This document shows, piece after piece, positions 54,254 through 62,869 of a stretch of 64,000 bases of DNA (the first letter of the stretch is position 1; the number at the start of each line of letters is the position of its first letter). The stretch comes from an uncultured Lachnospiraceae bacterium (GTDB lineage Bacteria; Bacillota; Clostridia; Lachnospirales; Lachnospiraceae), in contig CAJTTO010000018.1 in the NCBI GenBank assembly GCA_910579275.1, positions 1 to 64,000 on the forward strand, written 5' to 3'. Made by a program: the position numbers and the translations under genes. The notes below the pieces were generated by a model. It was given only the letters and a program-made list of their open reading frames with translations, had not been told where the DNA came from and did no database searches.

Positions 54254-55201
54254 CTAAATCCGCTCAAAAACTCTAAGCTTTGCACTTTTTGACCTTGAAT
54301 TTACCTCCATTTCTTCTTCTGATGGCAGGATTGGTTTCCGCGGTACTGTTTTTCCATACGGAATCTTCCCGCATATGCAGACCGGAAATTCCGGCGGACA
54401 TGTACATGGATTTTCCATCTCCCTGAAAAAATTTTTCACAATCCTGTCCTCGAGTGAGTGAAACGTAATAATACACAGTCTTCCCTGCGGATTCAGCATA
54501 TTCACAAAATCCTCCAGAGAATTTTTGAGCACGTCCAGTTCACGGTTGCACTCAATTCGTATCGCCTGAAACGTCCGCTTGGACGGATGTCCGCCCACTG
54601 CCCGCATTTTTGCAGGTATTGCCGCCTTGATAATTTCATTTAATTCAAAAGTTGTCTCTATTGGCTTATCTGCCCGTGCCTGCACAATGTGCTTCGCAAT
54701 ATTTTTGGCAAATTGATCCTCCCCATAGTCCCTTATGACCCTGTACAGCGACTGTTCGTCATACGTATTAACAATGTCCCGCGCAGTCAGCTCCTGCCGC
54801 TGGTCCATACGCATATCAAGCGGGGTATCATATTTGTAGGTAAATCCCCGCTCCACTGTGTCAAGCTGGTATGATGACACCCCCAAATCCAGCACAATAC
54901 CGTCAACATGACGCACACCTTTCTCTTTGAGTGCTTCCCGCGCATTGCAGTAATTGTTTCTGATAACTGTAACTCTGTCTCCAAATTCTTCCAATCGCTT
55001 TCCCGCTGCCTCTATGGCTGCCGCATCCTGGTCAATTCCATAAAAGCGTCCTTTGTCACCAAGCTGCCTGCACACCTCGTAAGCATGGCCGCCTCCCCCA
55101 AGGGTTCCGTCCAGATAAACGCCGTCCGGCTTGATGTGCAGTGCCTCAATTGTCTCATTAAGTAATACTGATGCGTGATTAAACTCCGTTTTTTCTGACA
55201 T
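54254..55201 (-). CDS. rsmH: 16S rRNA (cytosine-1402-N4) methyltransferase
   Basis: It methylates C1402 in the ribosomal P site. The motifs FNHASVLLNETIEAL, YLDGTLGGGGHA (SAM loop), DLGVSSYQLD and PSKRTFQAIRIECN are all visible. ATG 55201 (AGGAG upstream) gives 315 aa; the longer frame to 55264 has no ribosome-binding site. mraZ precedes it. Confidence 0.95.
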   Translation of the reverse strand: MSEKTEFNHASVLLNETIEALHIKPDGVYLDGTLGGGGHAYEVCRQLGDKGRFYGIDQDAAAIEAAGKRLEEFGDRVTVIRNNYCNAREALKEKGVRHVDGIVLDLGVSSYQLDTVERGFTYKYDTPLDMRMDQRQELTARDIVNTYDEQSLYRVIRDYGEDQFAKNIAKHIVQARADKPIETTFELNEIIKAAIPAKMRAVGGHPSKRTFQAIRIECNRELDVLKNSLEDFVNMLNPQGRLCIITFHSLEDRIVKNFFREMENPCTCPPEFPVCICGKIPYGKTVPRKPILPSEEEMEVNSRSKSAKLRVFERI

Positions 55202-55267
55202 ACATGGTCTCCTTTCTGGAGTATTCCGTCTGACACATATGACCATAGTCCGGCAAACCGACACCCG

Positions 55268-55699
55268 TTATATCATGAGTCCCAGCCCTGACATATGCTC
55301 TGCGATATCATCCATATCGTCGTACTCCGAAGCTTCCTCCCATCTTTCTTTGCCCCAGATTTCGATTCGTCCCCCTACTCCTATAAGGACAACCTCCTTA
55401 TCCAAGGCAGCAAACTCCCTTAACACGGACGGTATCAGTATTCTTCCCTGCTTGTCCACTTCCATGTTCGCAGCACCTGCGAGAAAGAAACGGACAAATT
55501 TACGAGATTCCTTGTTCATAAGCGGCAAAGCTTTTAGCTTTTCTTCAAAAGCGGACCATTCAGTGTTATCGTACACAAACAGGCAGCCATCAAGCCCCTT
55601 CGTCACCACGAAATCATCTCCCAAAACTTCGCGGAACTTTGAGGGAATAATCAGCCTGCCCTTCGCGTCTATCGTATGATTGTATTCACCCATGAACAT
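55268..55699 (-). CDS. mraZ: Transcriptional regulator MraZ
   Basis: This AbrB-like protein represses the division cluster by binding repeats at its own promoter. The paired motifs FMGEYNHTIDAKGRLIIPSKFR and AANMEVDKQGRILIPSVLREFA mark its two AbrB-like halves. ATG 55699 (MFMGEYNHTID) gives 143 aa, the normal length; the much longer open frame to 55957 runs through the promoter. AGGTGA lies 4 bases upstream. An inner ATG at 55693 is the alternative start. It heads the cluster and is the first gene after the polC terminator. Confidence 0.93.
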   Translation of the reverse strand: MFMGEYNHTIDAKGRLIIPSKFREVLGDDFVVTKGLDGCLFVYDNTEWSAFEEKLKALPLMNKESRKFVRFFLAGAANMEVDKQGRILIPSVLREFAALDKEVVLIGVGGRIEIWGKERWEEASEYDDMDDIAEHMSGLGLMI

Positions 55700-55710
55700 G
55701 CAATCACCTA

Positions 55711-55745
55711 CCACTCCGAACCACTTAGTTCCACTTTCTACCACT
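55711..55745 (-). promoter_or_regulatory. Probable MraZ operator: four 10-bp-spaced AGTGG repeats
   Basis: CCACT (AGTGG on the gene strand) recurs at 55711, 55721, 55731 and 55741, an exact 10-bp period, between the promoter and the mraZ start. Known MraZ boxes are direct repeats of TGGG- or GTGG-type cores about one helical turn apart, which fits. Confidence 0.8.
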
Positions 55746-55754
55746 TTGATACCT

Positions 55755-55783
55755 ATTTTACATGAAAACCATAAAAAGCACAA
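55755..55783 (-). promoter_or_regulatory. Sigma-A promoter of the division cluster
   Basis: TTGTGC (55778-55783) and TAAAAT (55755-55760) are 17 bases apart on the minus strand, directly upstream of the four AGTGG repeats and about 55 bases before mraZ. Confidence 0.75.
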
Positions 55784-55896
55784 GCATTTATTTCGCCGCA
55801 GGACAATTATTTTGTTCCAAAAATGAGAAAAAAGCATTTGTGCCATCCAATATCTAGTGTCTGTGCGCCGATTGCATCCCACATATTGAAGTGCAG

Positions 55897-55958
55897 CAAA
55901 AAAAGTGGAGACCATTCCCACAAAATTTACCAATAAATTAACGGGAATGGTCTCCACT
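55897..55958 (-). terminator. polC terminator
   Basis: A perfect 16-bp stem (AGTGGAGACCATTCCC, 55904-55919, with 55943-55958) is followed on the minus strand by seven T. An inner stem, AATTTA/TAAATT, sits in the loop. It lies 33 bases past the polC stop. Confidence 0.9.
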
Positions 55959-55990
55959 ATGATTTTGCATATAATTTCTGTCCAAAAACA

Positions 55991-58900
55991 TCAGCCAACA
56001 AGGTCAAACAGGCTAATCTGGTTCGATTCCGGTATCTCACCCAGAAGTCCCAGATCCGCCATCAGGTCAATCACGGTCTTGGAAACCTTTGTCCTGCTCC
56101 TGAAATCATCCTTTGACAGGAACGGACCGTCCTTTGCCGCCTCCATAATCGCATCCGCCGCTTTCTCGCCAAGGCCCTCGATACTGCTCAGCGAAGGCAT
56201 GACTTTATTGTTTACAATCTGGAAGTTTCTCGAATGTGCCCGAAAAATATCAATCGGCTCAAATTCAAATCCCCTCGCGTACATCTCCTGCACAATGCGC
56301 ATATCCTTTACCGCATCCTGTTCTTTGTTCGACAGACTATCGCTGCGTTTTTTGTACTCAGCCATGACGCGTTCCAGATGCTCGCGTCCAAGGCACATGG
56401 TTTCATAGGAAAACGCCGATGCACGGATGCTGAAAAATGCACAGTAGTACGCCAGCGGGTAGTTTATCTTACAGTACGCGATGCGCCATCCCATCATGAC
56501 ATAAGCCGCCGCGTGCGCTTTGGGGAACATGTACTGTATCTTTTCGCACGACCACACATACCAGTCCGGCACATTATGATCCAGCATATCCTTTTTCCAC
56601 TCTTCCCAGTTCCCGCATTTTCCCTTTGCCACGGTTCCCTTCCGGACTGCCTCCATAATCTTGAACGATTCCTCCGAATCCAGCCCCATGCCAATGAGAT
56701 ACGTCATAATATCGTCACGCGTACAGATTGCCGTCGAAATGGTCGCCTTTCCTTCCTGAATCAAGGTCTGCGCGTTGCCCAGCCAAACATCGGTACCATG
56801 CGAAAGTCCTGATATCCTGACCAAATCCGAAAAGTACTTTGGCTGGGCATCAATAACCATCTGCATGGCAAAGTCCGTACCAAACTCCGGAATGCCAAGA
56901 CACCCAAGCCTGCATCCCCCGATATCTTCCGGCGTAATTCCCAACGCAGACGTATTCTGGAAAAGTGACATGACCGCTTTATCGTCAAGCGGTATTTCTG
57001 TCGGGTCTATCCCTGTCAAGTCCTGAAGCATACGTATCATCGTCGGATCGTCATGCCCGAGAATATCAAGCTTTAACAAGTTATGGTCGATGGAATGATA
57101 GTCAAAATGCGTCGTTATGGTATCGGTTGTCATATCGTTTGCCGGATGCTGTACTGGCGTGAAGGAGTCAATTTCCTCCCCCACTGGCAGCACGACAATG
57201 CCGCCGGGATGCTGTCCGGTTGTCCGCCTGACGCCGACACATCCCTCGACAATCCTGTTAATCTCGCTTGTGCGCTTATGTTTTCCGCGCTCCTCATAAT
57301 AATTCTTTACGTATCCAAATGCTGTCTTATCGGCAAGCGTACCGATTGTTCCGGCGCGGAATGTCTGCCCATAACCGAAAATAACTTCTGTATACTTATG
57401 CGCCTTACTCTGATACTCTCCCGAGAAATTCAAGTCGATATCCGGCTCCTTGTTTCCTTTAAAACCAAGAAATGTCTCAAACGGAATATCGAATCCATCC
57501 TTTATCAGTTTCTCCCCGCAGACAGGGCAGTTCTTGTCCGGCATGTCACACCCTGCCATACCGGCAAACTTCTTCACATCATCTGAGTAGAAATCACTGT
57601 AATGGCGGTTTTTACAATAATAGTGCGGACTTAGCGGGTTGACCTCCGTAATCCCCGCCATGGTCGCCACAAACGAAGAACCGACAGAGCCTCGCGAGCC
57701 TACCAGATAACCGTCCTCCACCGATTTCCACACAAGCTTTTGTGCAATTATGTACATAACGGCAAAGCCATTGCTGATAATGGAATTCAGTTCCCTCTTA
57801 AGTCTTGCCTCAACAATGTCCGGAAGCTCGTCACCGTACATCTCATGCGCCTTCCTATAGCAGATATCCGTAAGCTGCTGGTCACTGTTTTCAATAACCG
57901 GAGGACATTTATCAGGGCGTACCGGCGCAATCCTGTCACACATATCCGCAATCATATTTGTGTTTGTAATGACAATCTCCTCCGCCTTTTCACTGCCAAG
58001 ATAATACGCAAACTCGTCAAGCATTTCCTCTGTCGTATGCAGATACAGCGGCGCCTGGTCATCGGCATCCTTAAATCCCTTTCCTGTCATGATAATTCGT
58101 CTGTACACCTCATCCTCGGGATCCAAAAAGTGGACATCACAGGTCGCGACAACCGGTTTATGAAACTGTTCCCCAAGCTTTACCACTCTTTTGTTCAGGG
58201 CTATCAAATCGTCCTCCGAGCTGATGTCCCTATGCCGCTCCGACGCAATCATGAATTTATTATTGCCAATCGGCTGTATTTCCAGATAATCATAAAAACT
58301 CACAATACGCGCAATCTGTTCCTCCCCCTGCCCGTCAAGCATCGCGCGGAACAGTTCACCCGCTTCACAGGCACTTCCGATAATCAGCCCCTCCCTGTAC
58401 TTTTCGATTAGGCTTTTCGGTATCAACGGCCTCTTGTAAAAATACTTCAAATGTGACAGGGAAATCAGCCTGTACAAATTTATACGTCCTGTCTGGTTCT
58501 TTGCCAGTATAATAATATGGTAGGAATGCAGCTTTCTGACTGCATCCACACTCGCCTTTCCCATTTCGTTCAACGCCGCAAGCGTATACACCTGTTCCTT
58601 TTTGAGCATCTCTATGAAACGGACAAATATTTGCGCCGTGCACTCTGCATCATCAACTGCCCTGTGGTGGTTTTCAAGAGATATTTTTAACGTTTTAGCA
58701 ACTGCATCAAGCGTATATTTTGCCTGTCCGGTCAGCAGCGTTCTGGCAATTGCAACTGTATCCACATATGTAAAATCCGCGGAAATGTTTTGCCGCTTGG
58801 CGTTTTCTTTGATGAATCCGACGTCAAACCCCGCATTGTGTGCGACAAGAACCGCATCACCCACAAACGCTAAAAACTTCGGCAGCACCGTCTCGATTGT

Positions 58901-60532
58901 CTCCGCATCAATCACCATGCTGTCATTGATGCCGGTAAGTTTTTCAATTTCAAACGGAATGGGCACCTCGGGATTGACAAAGGCTGAAAATCTGTCGACA
59001 ATCTGTCCATTTACCACTTTTACGGCTCCGATTTCTATAATGCGGTTGGTAACCGGCGAAAAGCCTGTTGTCTCGATGTCAAACACCACAAAGGTCTCAT
59101 CCAGTGTCTGCCCCCTGCCATCCGTCACAATCTCCTTCAGGTCATCGACCAGATACCCCTCCACACCATAGATGACCTTGAAATCATCATCATGGCTCAA
59201 GGCATGGTTTGCGTCTGGAAATGCCTGCACACATCCGTGGTCTGTGACAGCAATTGCCTTGTGTCCCCATTTTTTCGCACGTTTAATAATGTCCTTTACA
59301 TCGGAAACACCATCCATGTCACTCATTTTCGTATGGCAATGCAGTTCAACACGTTTTCTTGCGCTGTTATCCATGCGGGCTGTCGTGAAGTCCGGAATTT
59401 TCATCACACCTATCACGGAGCCTATTGTCAGTTCCCTGTCAAACGTATCATTGACCGTGACGCCTTTCAGCTTTAAAAACGCCCCGACCTTTAAGTCCGC
59501 CGTAAGCTCGGAAAGCTGCTCATTGTGCACAAACATTTTCACCTTAATTGTATCGGTGAAATCCGTTATCTCAAAGCTTACAATCGTTCGTTCATTTCTG
59601 ATTTCGCGCGTTTCAAGGGCACGCACTTTTCCACGGATGGTAACTTCGCCCATCTCGCCCCAGATTTCCTCTATATTGATACTCTCATCCTCAAAGTCAC
59701 GCCCAAAAATAACATTTGGATTATCGGAACGCTTAAGCGCCCTTCTTTGTATCCCTCTGTCCCGAAAGCCTCGCTCCCCTGCTCTTTCTGGTCTGTTATA
59801 TGATTTCTTCTCTGTCCCCGAAGGAGCCGCTGCGTCATTTTTCCTTTCTGGTACCTGTGGTTTCGTCTCCCCTGCGTTTTTAGTTTCTCCTGTCATCGCT
59901 TCAGATGCTGGCCGCATACTATTTTCCTGTCCGTATTCTTCACCCGATTTTCCTTCCAGACGGCTGCTGATTCCTGCAACAATTTTTTTGATGCGCAGTT
60001 CATCATCTTCTTTATATTTTCCAGTCTTTGCCTCTTTATAGGAAGTTTGAAATTTTACCCGAAATCCACACCGCTCGTTCAAAACCTTGTCCAAAATCCC
60101 GACAAGCTCCTCCTCCTTCGACTTTGCAATCACGCTGTCCTCAAGGATTAACTCCATCACATGTTCTTCCGGAAAACAGATATCTGCCTGTCTGAACAGG
60201 GTATAGAGCATATGCTCACATTCCTTCAGCTCCATCAGCATACTTTCCCTGTACACACCCATCAGCTTCTCCGGCGTATATTGTTCGGACAAAATAAACT
60301 TTTCATATATTTTTATGATAAGATACTCCCGCGGAAAAAACTGTCTTTTTATTTCTTTTTCCACAGTATAAATAATTTCTTTTTCGATTAAACGTTCACT
60401 TCGAATATAAATGCGCAGCAAATCCTTCCGCTTTGTCGCCGTAATTTTTTCCACAATTACCTGCTCAAAAAAATCCTTATGCACCCCTTCGAGCTTAAGA
60501 TTTGGAAACGCCTCAAAAAATCTCTTTTCCAT
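55991..60532 (-). CDS. polC: DNA polymerase III PolC (Gram-positive type)
   Basis: This is the main replicative polymerase of Firmicutes, with its own proofreading exonuclease. At 1513 aa it has an N-terminal domain, an acidic linker (about 205-260), an OB fold (about 290-400), a split PHP domain (ELHCHTKMSDMDG, about 410), a DnaQ-like exonuclease (FDIETTGFSP, about 495, to AHNAGFDVGF) and the polymerase core (DIDLNFSGEYQ catalytic aspartates, about 1055; a cysteine quartet, CDMPDKNCPVCGEK). ATG 60532 is 6 bases past the ispG stop. A strong terminator follows. Confidence 0.96.
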   Translation of the reverse strand: MEKRFFEAFPNLKLEGVHKDFFEQVIVEKITATKRKDLLRIYIRSERLIEKEIIYTVEKEIKRQFFPREYLIIKIYEKFILSEQYTPEKLMGVYRESMLMELKECEHMLYTLFRQADICFPEEHVMELILEDSVIAKSKEEELVGILDKVLNERCGFRVKFQTSYKEAKTGKYKEDDELRIKKIVAGISSRLEGKSGEEYGQENSMRPASEAMTGETKNAGETKPQVPERKNDAAAPSGTEKKSYNRPERAGERGFRDRGIQRRALKRSDNPNVIFGRDFEDESINIEEIWGEMGEVTIRGKVRALETREIRNERTIVSFEITDFTDTIKVKMFVHNEQLSELTADLKVGAFLKLKGVTVNDTFDRELTIGSVIGVMKIPDFTTARMDNSARKRVELHCHTKMSDMDGVSDVKDIIKRAKKWGHKAIAVTDHGCVQAFPDANHALSHDDDFKVIYGVEGYLVDDLKEIVTDGRGQTLDETFVVFDIETTGFSPVTNRIIEIGAVKVVNGQIVDRFSAFVNPEVPIPFEIEKLTGINDSMVIDAETIETVLPKFLAFVGDAVLVAHNAGFDVGFIKENAKRQNISADFTYVDTVAIARTLLTGQAKYTLDAVAKTLKISLENHHRAVDDAECTAQIFVRFIEMLKKEQVYTLAALNEMGKASVDAVRKLHSYHIIILAKNQTGRINLYRLISLSHLKYFYKRPLIPKSLIEKYREGLIIGSACEAGELFRAMLDGQGEEQIARIVSFYDYLEIQPIGNNKFMIASERHRDISSEDDLIALNKRVVKLGEQFHKPVVATCDVHFLDPEDEVYRRIIMTGKGFKDADDQAPLYLHTTEEMLDEFAYYLGSEKAEEIVITNTNMIADMCDRIAPVRPDKCPPVIENSDQQLTDICYRKAHEMYGDELPDIVEARLKRELNSIISNGFAVMYIIAQKLVWKSVEDGYLVGSRGSVGSSFVATMAGITEVNPLSPHYYCKNRHYSDFYSDDVKKFAGMAGCDMPDKNCPVCGEKLIKDGFDIPFETFLGFKGNKEPDIDLNFSGEYQSKAHKYTEVIFGYGQTFRAGTIGTLADKTAFGYVKNYYEERGKHKRTSEINRIVEGCVGVRRTTGQHPGGIVVLPVGEEIDSFTPVQHPANDMTTDTITTHFDYHSIDHNLLKLDILGHDDPTMIRMLQDLTGIDPTEIPLDDKAVMSLFQNTSALGITPEDIGGCRLGCLGIPEFGTDFAMQMVIDAQPKYFSDLVRISGLSHGTDVWLGNAQTLIQEGKATISTAICTRDDIMTYLIGMGLDSEESFKIMEAVRKGTVAKGKCGNWEEWKKDMLDHNVPDWYVWSCEKIQYMFPKAHAAAYVMMGWRIAYCKINYPLAYYCAFFSIRASAFSYETMCLGREHLERVMAEYKKRSDSLSNKEQDAVKDMRIVQEMYARGFEFEPIDIFRAHSRNFQIVNNKVMPSLSSIEGLGEKAADAIMEAAKDGPFLSKDDFRSRTKVSKTVIDLMADLGLLGEIPESNQISLFDLVG

Positions 60533-60538
60533 CCGACC

Positions 60539-61591
60539 CTACTTCCAATTGTCCAACTCATACTTCAACGTATTTAAAAGTTCCCGCTCCGGAACTTTTT
60601 TTATAATTTCTCCTTTTTTGATCAGAAGCCCTTCGTCAATCCCGCCTGCAATACCGATATCTGCCTCCTTAGCTTCCCCAGGTCCGTTTACAGCGCATCC
60701 CATAACCGCCACCTTAATATTCAGGTCATACCCCTGCACCATGCTTTCCACCTGATTCGCCAGCCCTATTAAGTCTATATTGGTTCTTCCGCAGGTTGGG
60801 CATGAAACAACTTCAATCCCGCCTTTTCTAAGTCCAAGTGTACGCAGTATCAGTTTGGCAGATTTAATTTCCTCTGTCGGGTCTCCCGTAAGCGACACCC
60901 GGATTGTATCGCCTATCCCCTGATTCAGTATAATCCCAAGCCCGACTGCCGACTTGATATTGCCGCTCGTAACCGTACCCGACTCCGTAATCCCCACATG
61001 AAGCGGATACGGTGTCCTGCCGGCAAGCAGTTCATGTGCTTTCACGCACATCATGACATCGGAAGACTTGATGCTGATAACCATGTTGTCATATCCCAAA
61101 TCCTCTATGATATGCACCTTGTCAAGGGCACTCTCCACAATTCCCTCGGCAGTGACACCATGGTACCGCTCTACCAGCTCTTTTTCAAGCGAACCACTGT
61201 TCACGCCCACTCGTATCGGTATCTCTCTCTCCTTTGCCACTTTTACAACCTCGGCGACTTTCTCCCTGCTTCCGATATTTCCAGGATTAATGCGTATCTT
61301 ATCCGCACCGTTTTCCATTGCCGCAATCGCCATCTTATAATCAAAATGAATGTCCGCAACCAGCGGAATGGTTATCGCCTTTTTGATAACGGCAATCGCC
61401 CGGGCAGCATCCATGTCCGGCACTGTGCACCGGACAATTTCACACCCCGCCTCCTCAAGACGCTTTATCTGCGCAATCGTAGCCGCTGCATCCTGTGTCT
61501 TTGTATTTGTCATAGACTGTATTAAAATAGGGTTTCCCCCACCAATCACCACATCGCCAATACGAACTACCTTTGTCTTATCCCTGTACAT
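60539..61591 (-). CDS. ispG: 4-hydroxy-3-methylbut-2-enyl-diphosphate synthase
   Basis: This 4Fe-4S enzyme of the MEP isoprenoid pathway converts MEcPP to HMBPP. The two-part iron-sulphur site is present: CPTCGRTNIDL (about 258) and VMGCAVNGPGEAKEAD (about 300). A TIM-barrel start (VVRIGDVVIGGGNPILIQSMTN) precedes it. ATG 61591 with GGAGG 5 bases upstream gives 350 aa, as usual. Together with dxr it places two MEP-pathway genes in one run. Confidence 0.95.
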   Translation of the reverse strand: MYRDKTKVVRIGDVVIGGGNPILIQSMTNTKTQDAAATIAQIKRLEEAGCEIVRCTVPDMDAARAIAVIKKAITIPLVADIHFDYKMAIAAMENGADKIRINPGNIGSREKVAEVVKVAKEREIPIRVGVNSGSLEKELVERYHGVTAEGIVESALDKVHIIEDLGYDNMVISIKSSDVMMCVKAHELLAGRTPYPLHVGITESGTVTSGNIKSAVGLGIILNQGIGDTIRVSLTGDPTEEIKSAKLILRTLGLRKGGIEVVSCPTCGRTNIDLIGLANQVESMVQGYDLNIKVAVMGCAVNGPGEAKEADIGIAGGIDEGLLIKKGEIIKKVPERELLNTLKYELDNWK

Positions 61592-61626
61592 ACTTACCTC
61601 CGTTTCAGCCAATCATCACGCACTTA

Positions 61627-61686
61627 GGAGCTGTTCAGAAATTACTCATGACAATTGCTTGTCGCAAGTAATTCCTGAACGGTTCC
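61627..61686. repeat. Imperfect palindrome between rseP and ispG
   Basis: GTTCAG-A-AATTACT on the left pairs with AGTAATT-C-CTGAAC on the right, and AGGA(G)C pairs with G(G)TTCCT outside. An inner stem pairs GACAA with TTGTC. No T-run follows on the minus strand, so a REP- or MITE-like repeat is as likely as a terminator. Confidence 0.5.
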
Positions 61687-62760
61687 TTATGCAAAAATCC
61701 TTGCGATATCATTGTACAATACAAACACCATCAGTATCATCAGTGCCACAAATCCCACAAAATGAACCAGACCTTCCTTGTCAGGTGACACAGGTTTTCC
61801 GCGCACAACCTCGATAAACAAAAACAAAAGCCTTCCGCCGTCAAGTGCCGGCAGGGGAAGCAGATTCATCACGCCAAGATTCACACTGAGCAGCACGGCA
61901 AAGTTAATCATCGTCAAGACAACTGTCGGTATACCGTATGGTTTTGCCACCTCCAATGTCTCGTCAATTGTAACCGCAATTCCAACCGGCCCTGACAGAT
62001 CGTTTGCCGAAAGCTTTCCCTGTACCAGCATAAGCAAGCTTTTTATTGTTGTCTTAAGCCAGTAACGCACTTCATATACACTGTACTTTATCAGATCCAG
62101 TCCCTTGCACTTTATGGTTTCTCCGATTGTAAAGCCCAAATAAAAACGGTTATCCTGTTCACTGAACATCGGCGTAACTACTGTCACATGTTTCTCACCA
62201 TCGCGCCGGTACTCAATCTCAATCGGTTCACCTTTGCTAAATGCCGATGCGAACGTAACCTCCCCCTGTAAGTAAATTCGTTCGCCGTCCATTTTCGTGA
62301 TGATATCCCCCTCCTGAAGCCCGGCTTCCATCGCCGGATACCCTTCCGTCAATGAATTAATTTTCGGAATAACCTCGCCGGAAAAACCTACCACAATCAG
62401 GGACAGCAAAAACGCAAGTATTAGGTTAAAAAACGGTCCGGCAAAAACCGTTGCAATTCTCGCCCAGACATTTGCATCATTGAACGCCCCCTCCGGCTTT
62501 TGGGATTCTTCTTTTTCCCCGTCAGTGTCCTTTGCATAAATGCCGTCCTCGCCTTCAAACATGCATGCCCCGCCAATCGGCAGAAGTTTCAGCACATACT
62601 TTGTTCCATTCTTCGTAAACTTGATAATATCCGGTCCCATTCCGATAGAAAATTGCAAAACCCTGATGCCGTTTGATTTTGCCAGCAAAAAATGACCTAG
62701 CTCGTGTGCTATCACGACAACGCCAAATATCAGCACAAATGCTATAATTGTAACAACCAT
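61687..62760 (-). CDS. rseP: Site-2 intramembrane metalloprotease RseP
   Basis: This membrane zinc protease cleaves anti-sigma factors and remnant signal peptides. HELGHF (about residue 19) lies in the first helix and the third zinc ligand in NLLPLPALDGGR (about 305). A PDZ domain (about 125-205, with PAMEAGLQEGDIITKMDGE) sits between them. At 357 aa it is of normal length. It lies between ispG and dxr, its usual place in Clostridia. Confidence 0.94.
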   Translation of the reverse strand: MVVTIIAFVLIFGVVVIAHELGHFLLAKSNGIRVLQFSIGMGPDIIKFTKNGTKYVLKLLPIGGACMFEGEDGIYAKDTDGEKEESQKPEGAFNDANVWARIATVFAGPFFNLILAFLLSLIVVGFSGEVIPKINSLTEGYPAMEAGLQEGDIITKMDGERIYLQGEVTFASAFSKGEPIEIEYRRDGEKHVTVVTPMFSEQDNRFYLGFTIGETIKCKGLDLIKYSVYEVRYWLKTTIKSLLMLVQGKLSANDLSGPVGIAVTIDETLEVAKPYGIPTVVLTMINFAVLLSVNLGVMNLLPLPALDGGRLLFLFIEVVRGKPVSPDKEGLVHFVGFVALMILMVFVLYNDIARIFA

Positions 62761-62869
62761 TCCTTAATTTTTCCTCCCTTTAGCTGTCATTATGTGTTCC
62801 TGTCCAATCTGACCCCCGCAAACAGGAACCGCCATGCTTTTTATATTTTACATTCCAAGTTTAAGGAAC

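Noticed and set aside
55700..55957. N-terminal extension of mraZ
   Set aside because: This open stretch contains the promoter, the AGTGG repeats and the polC terminator, so it is not coding.
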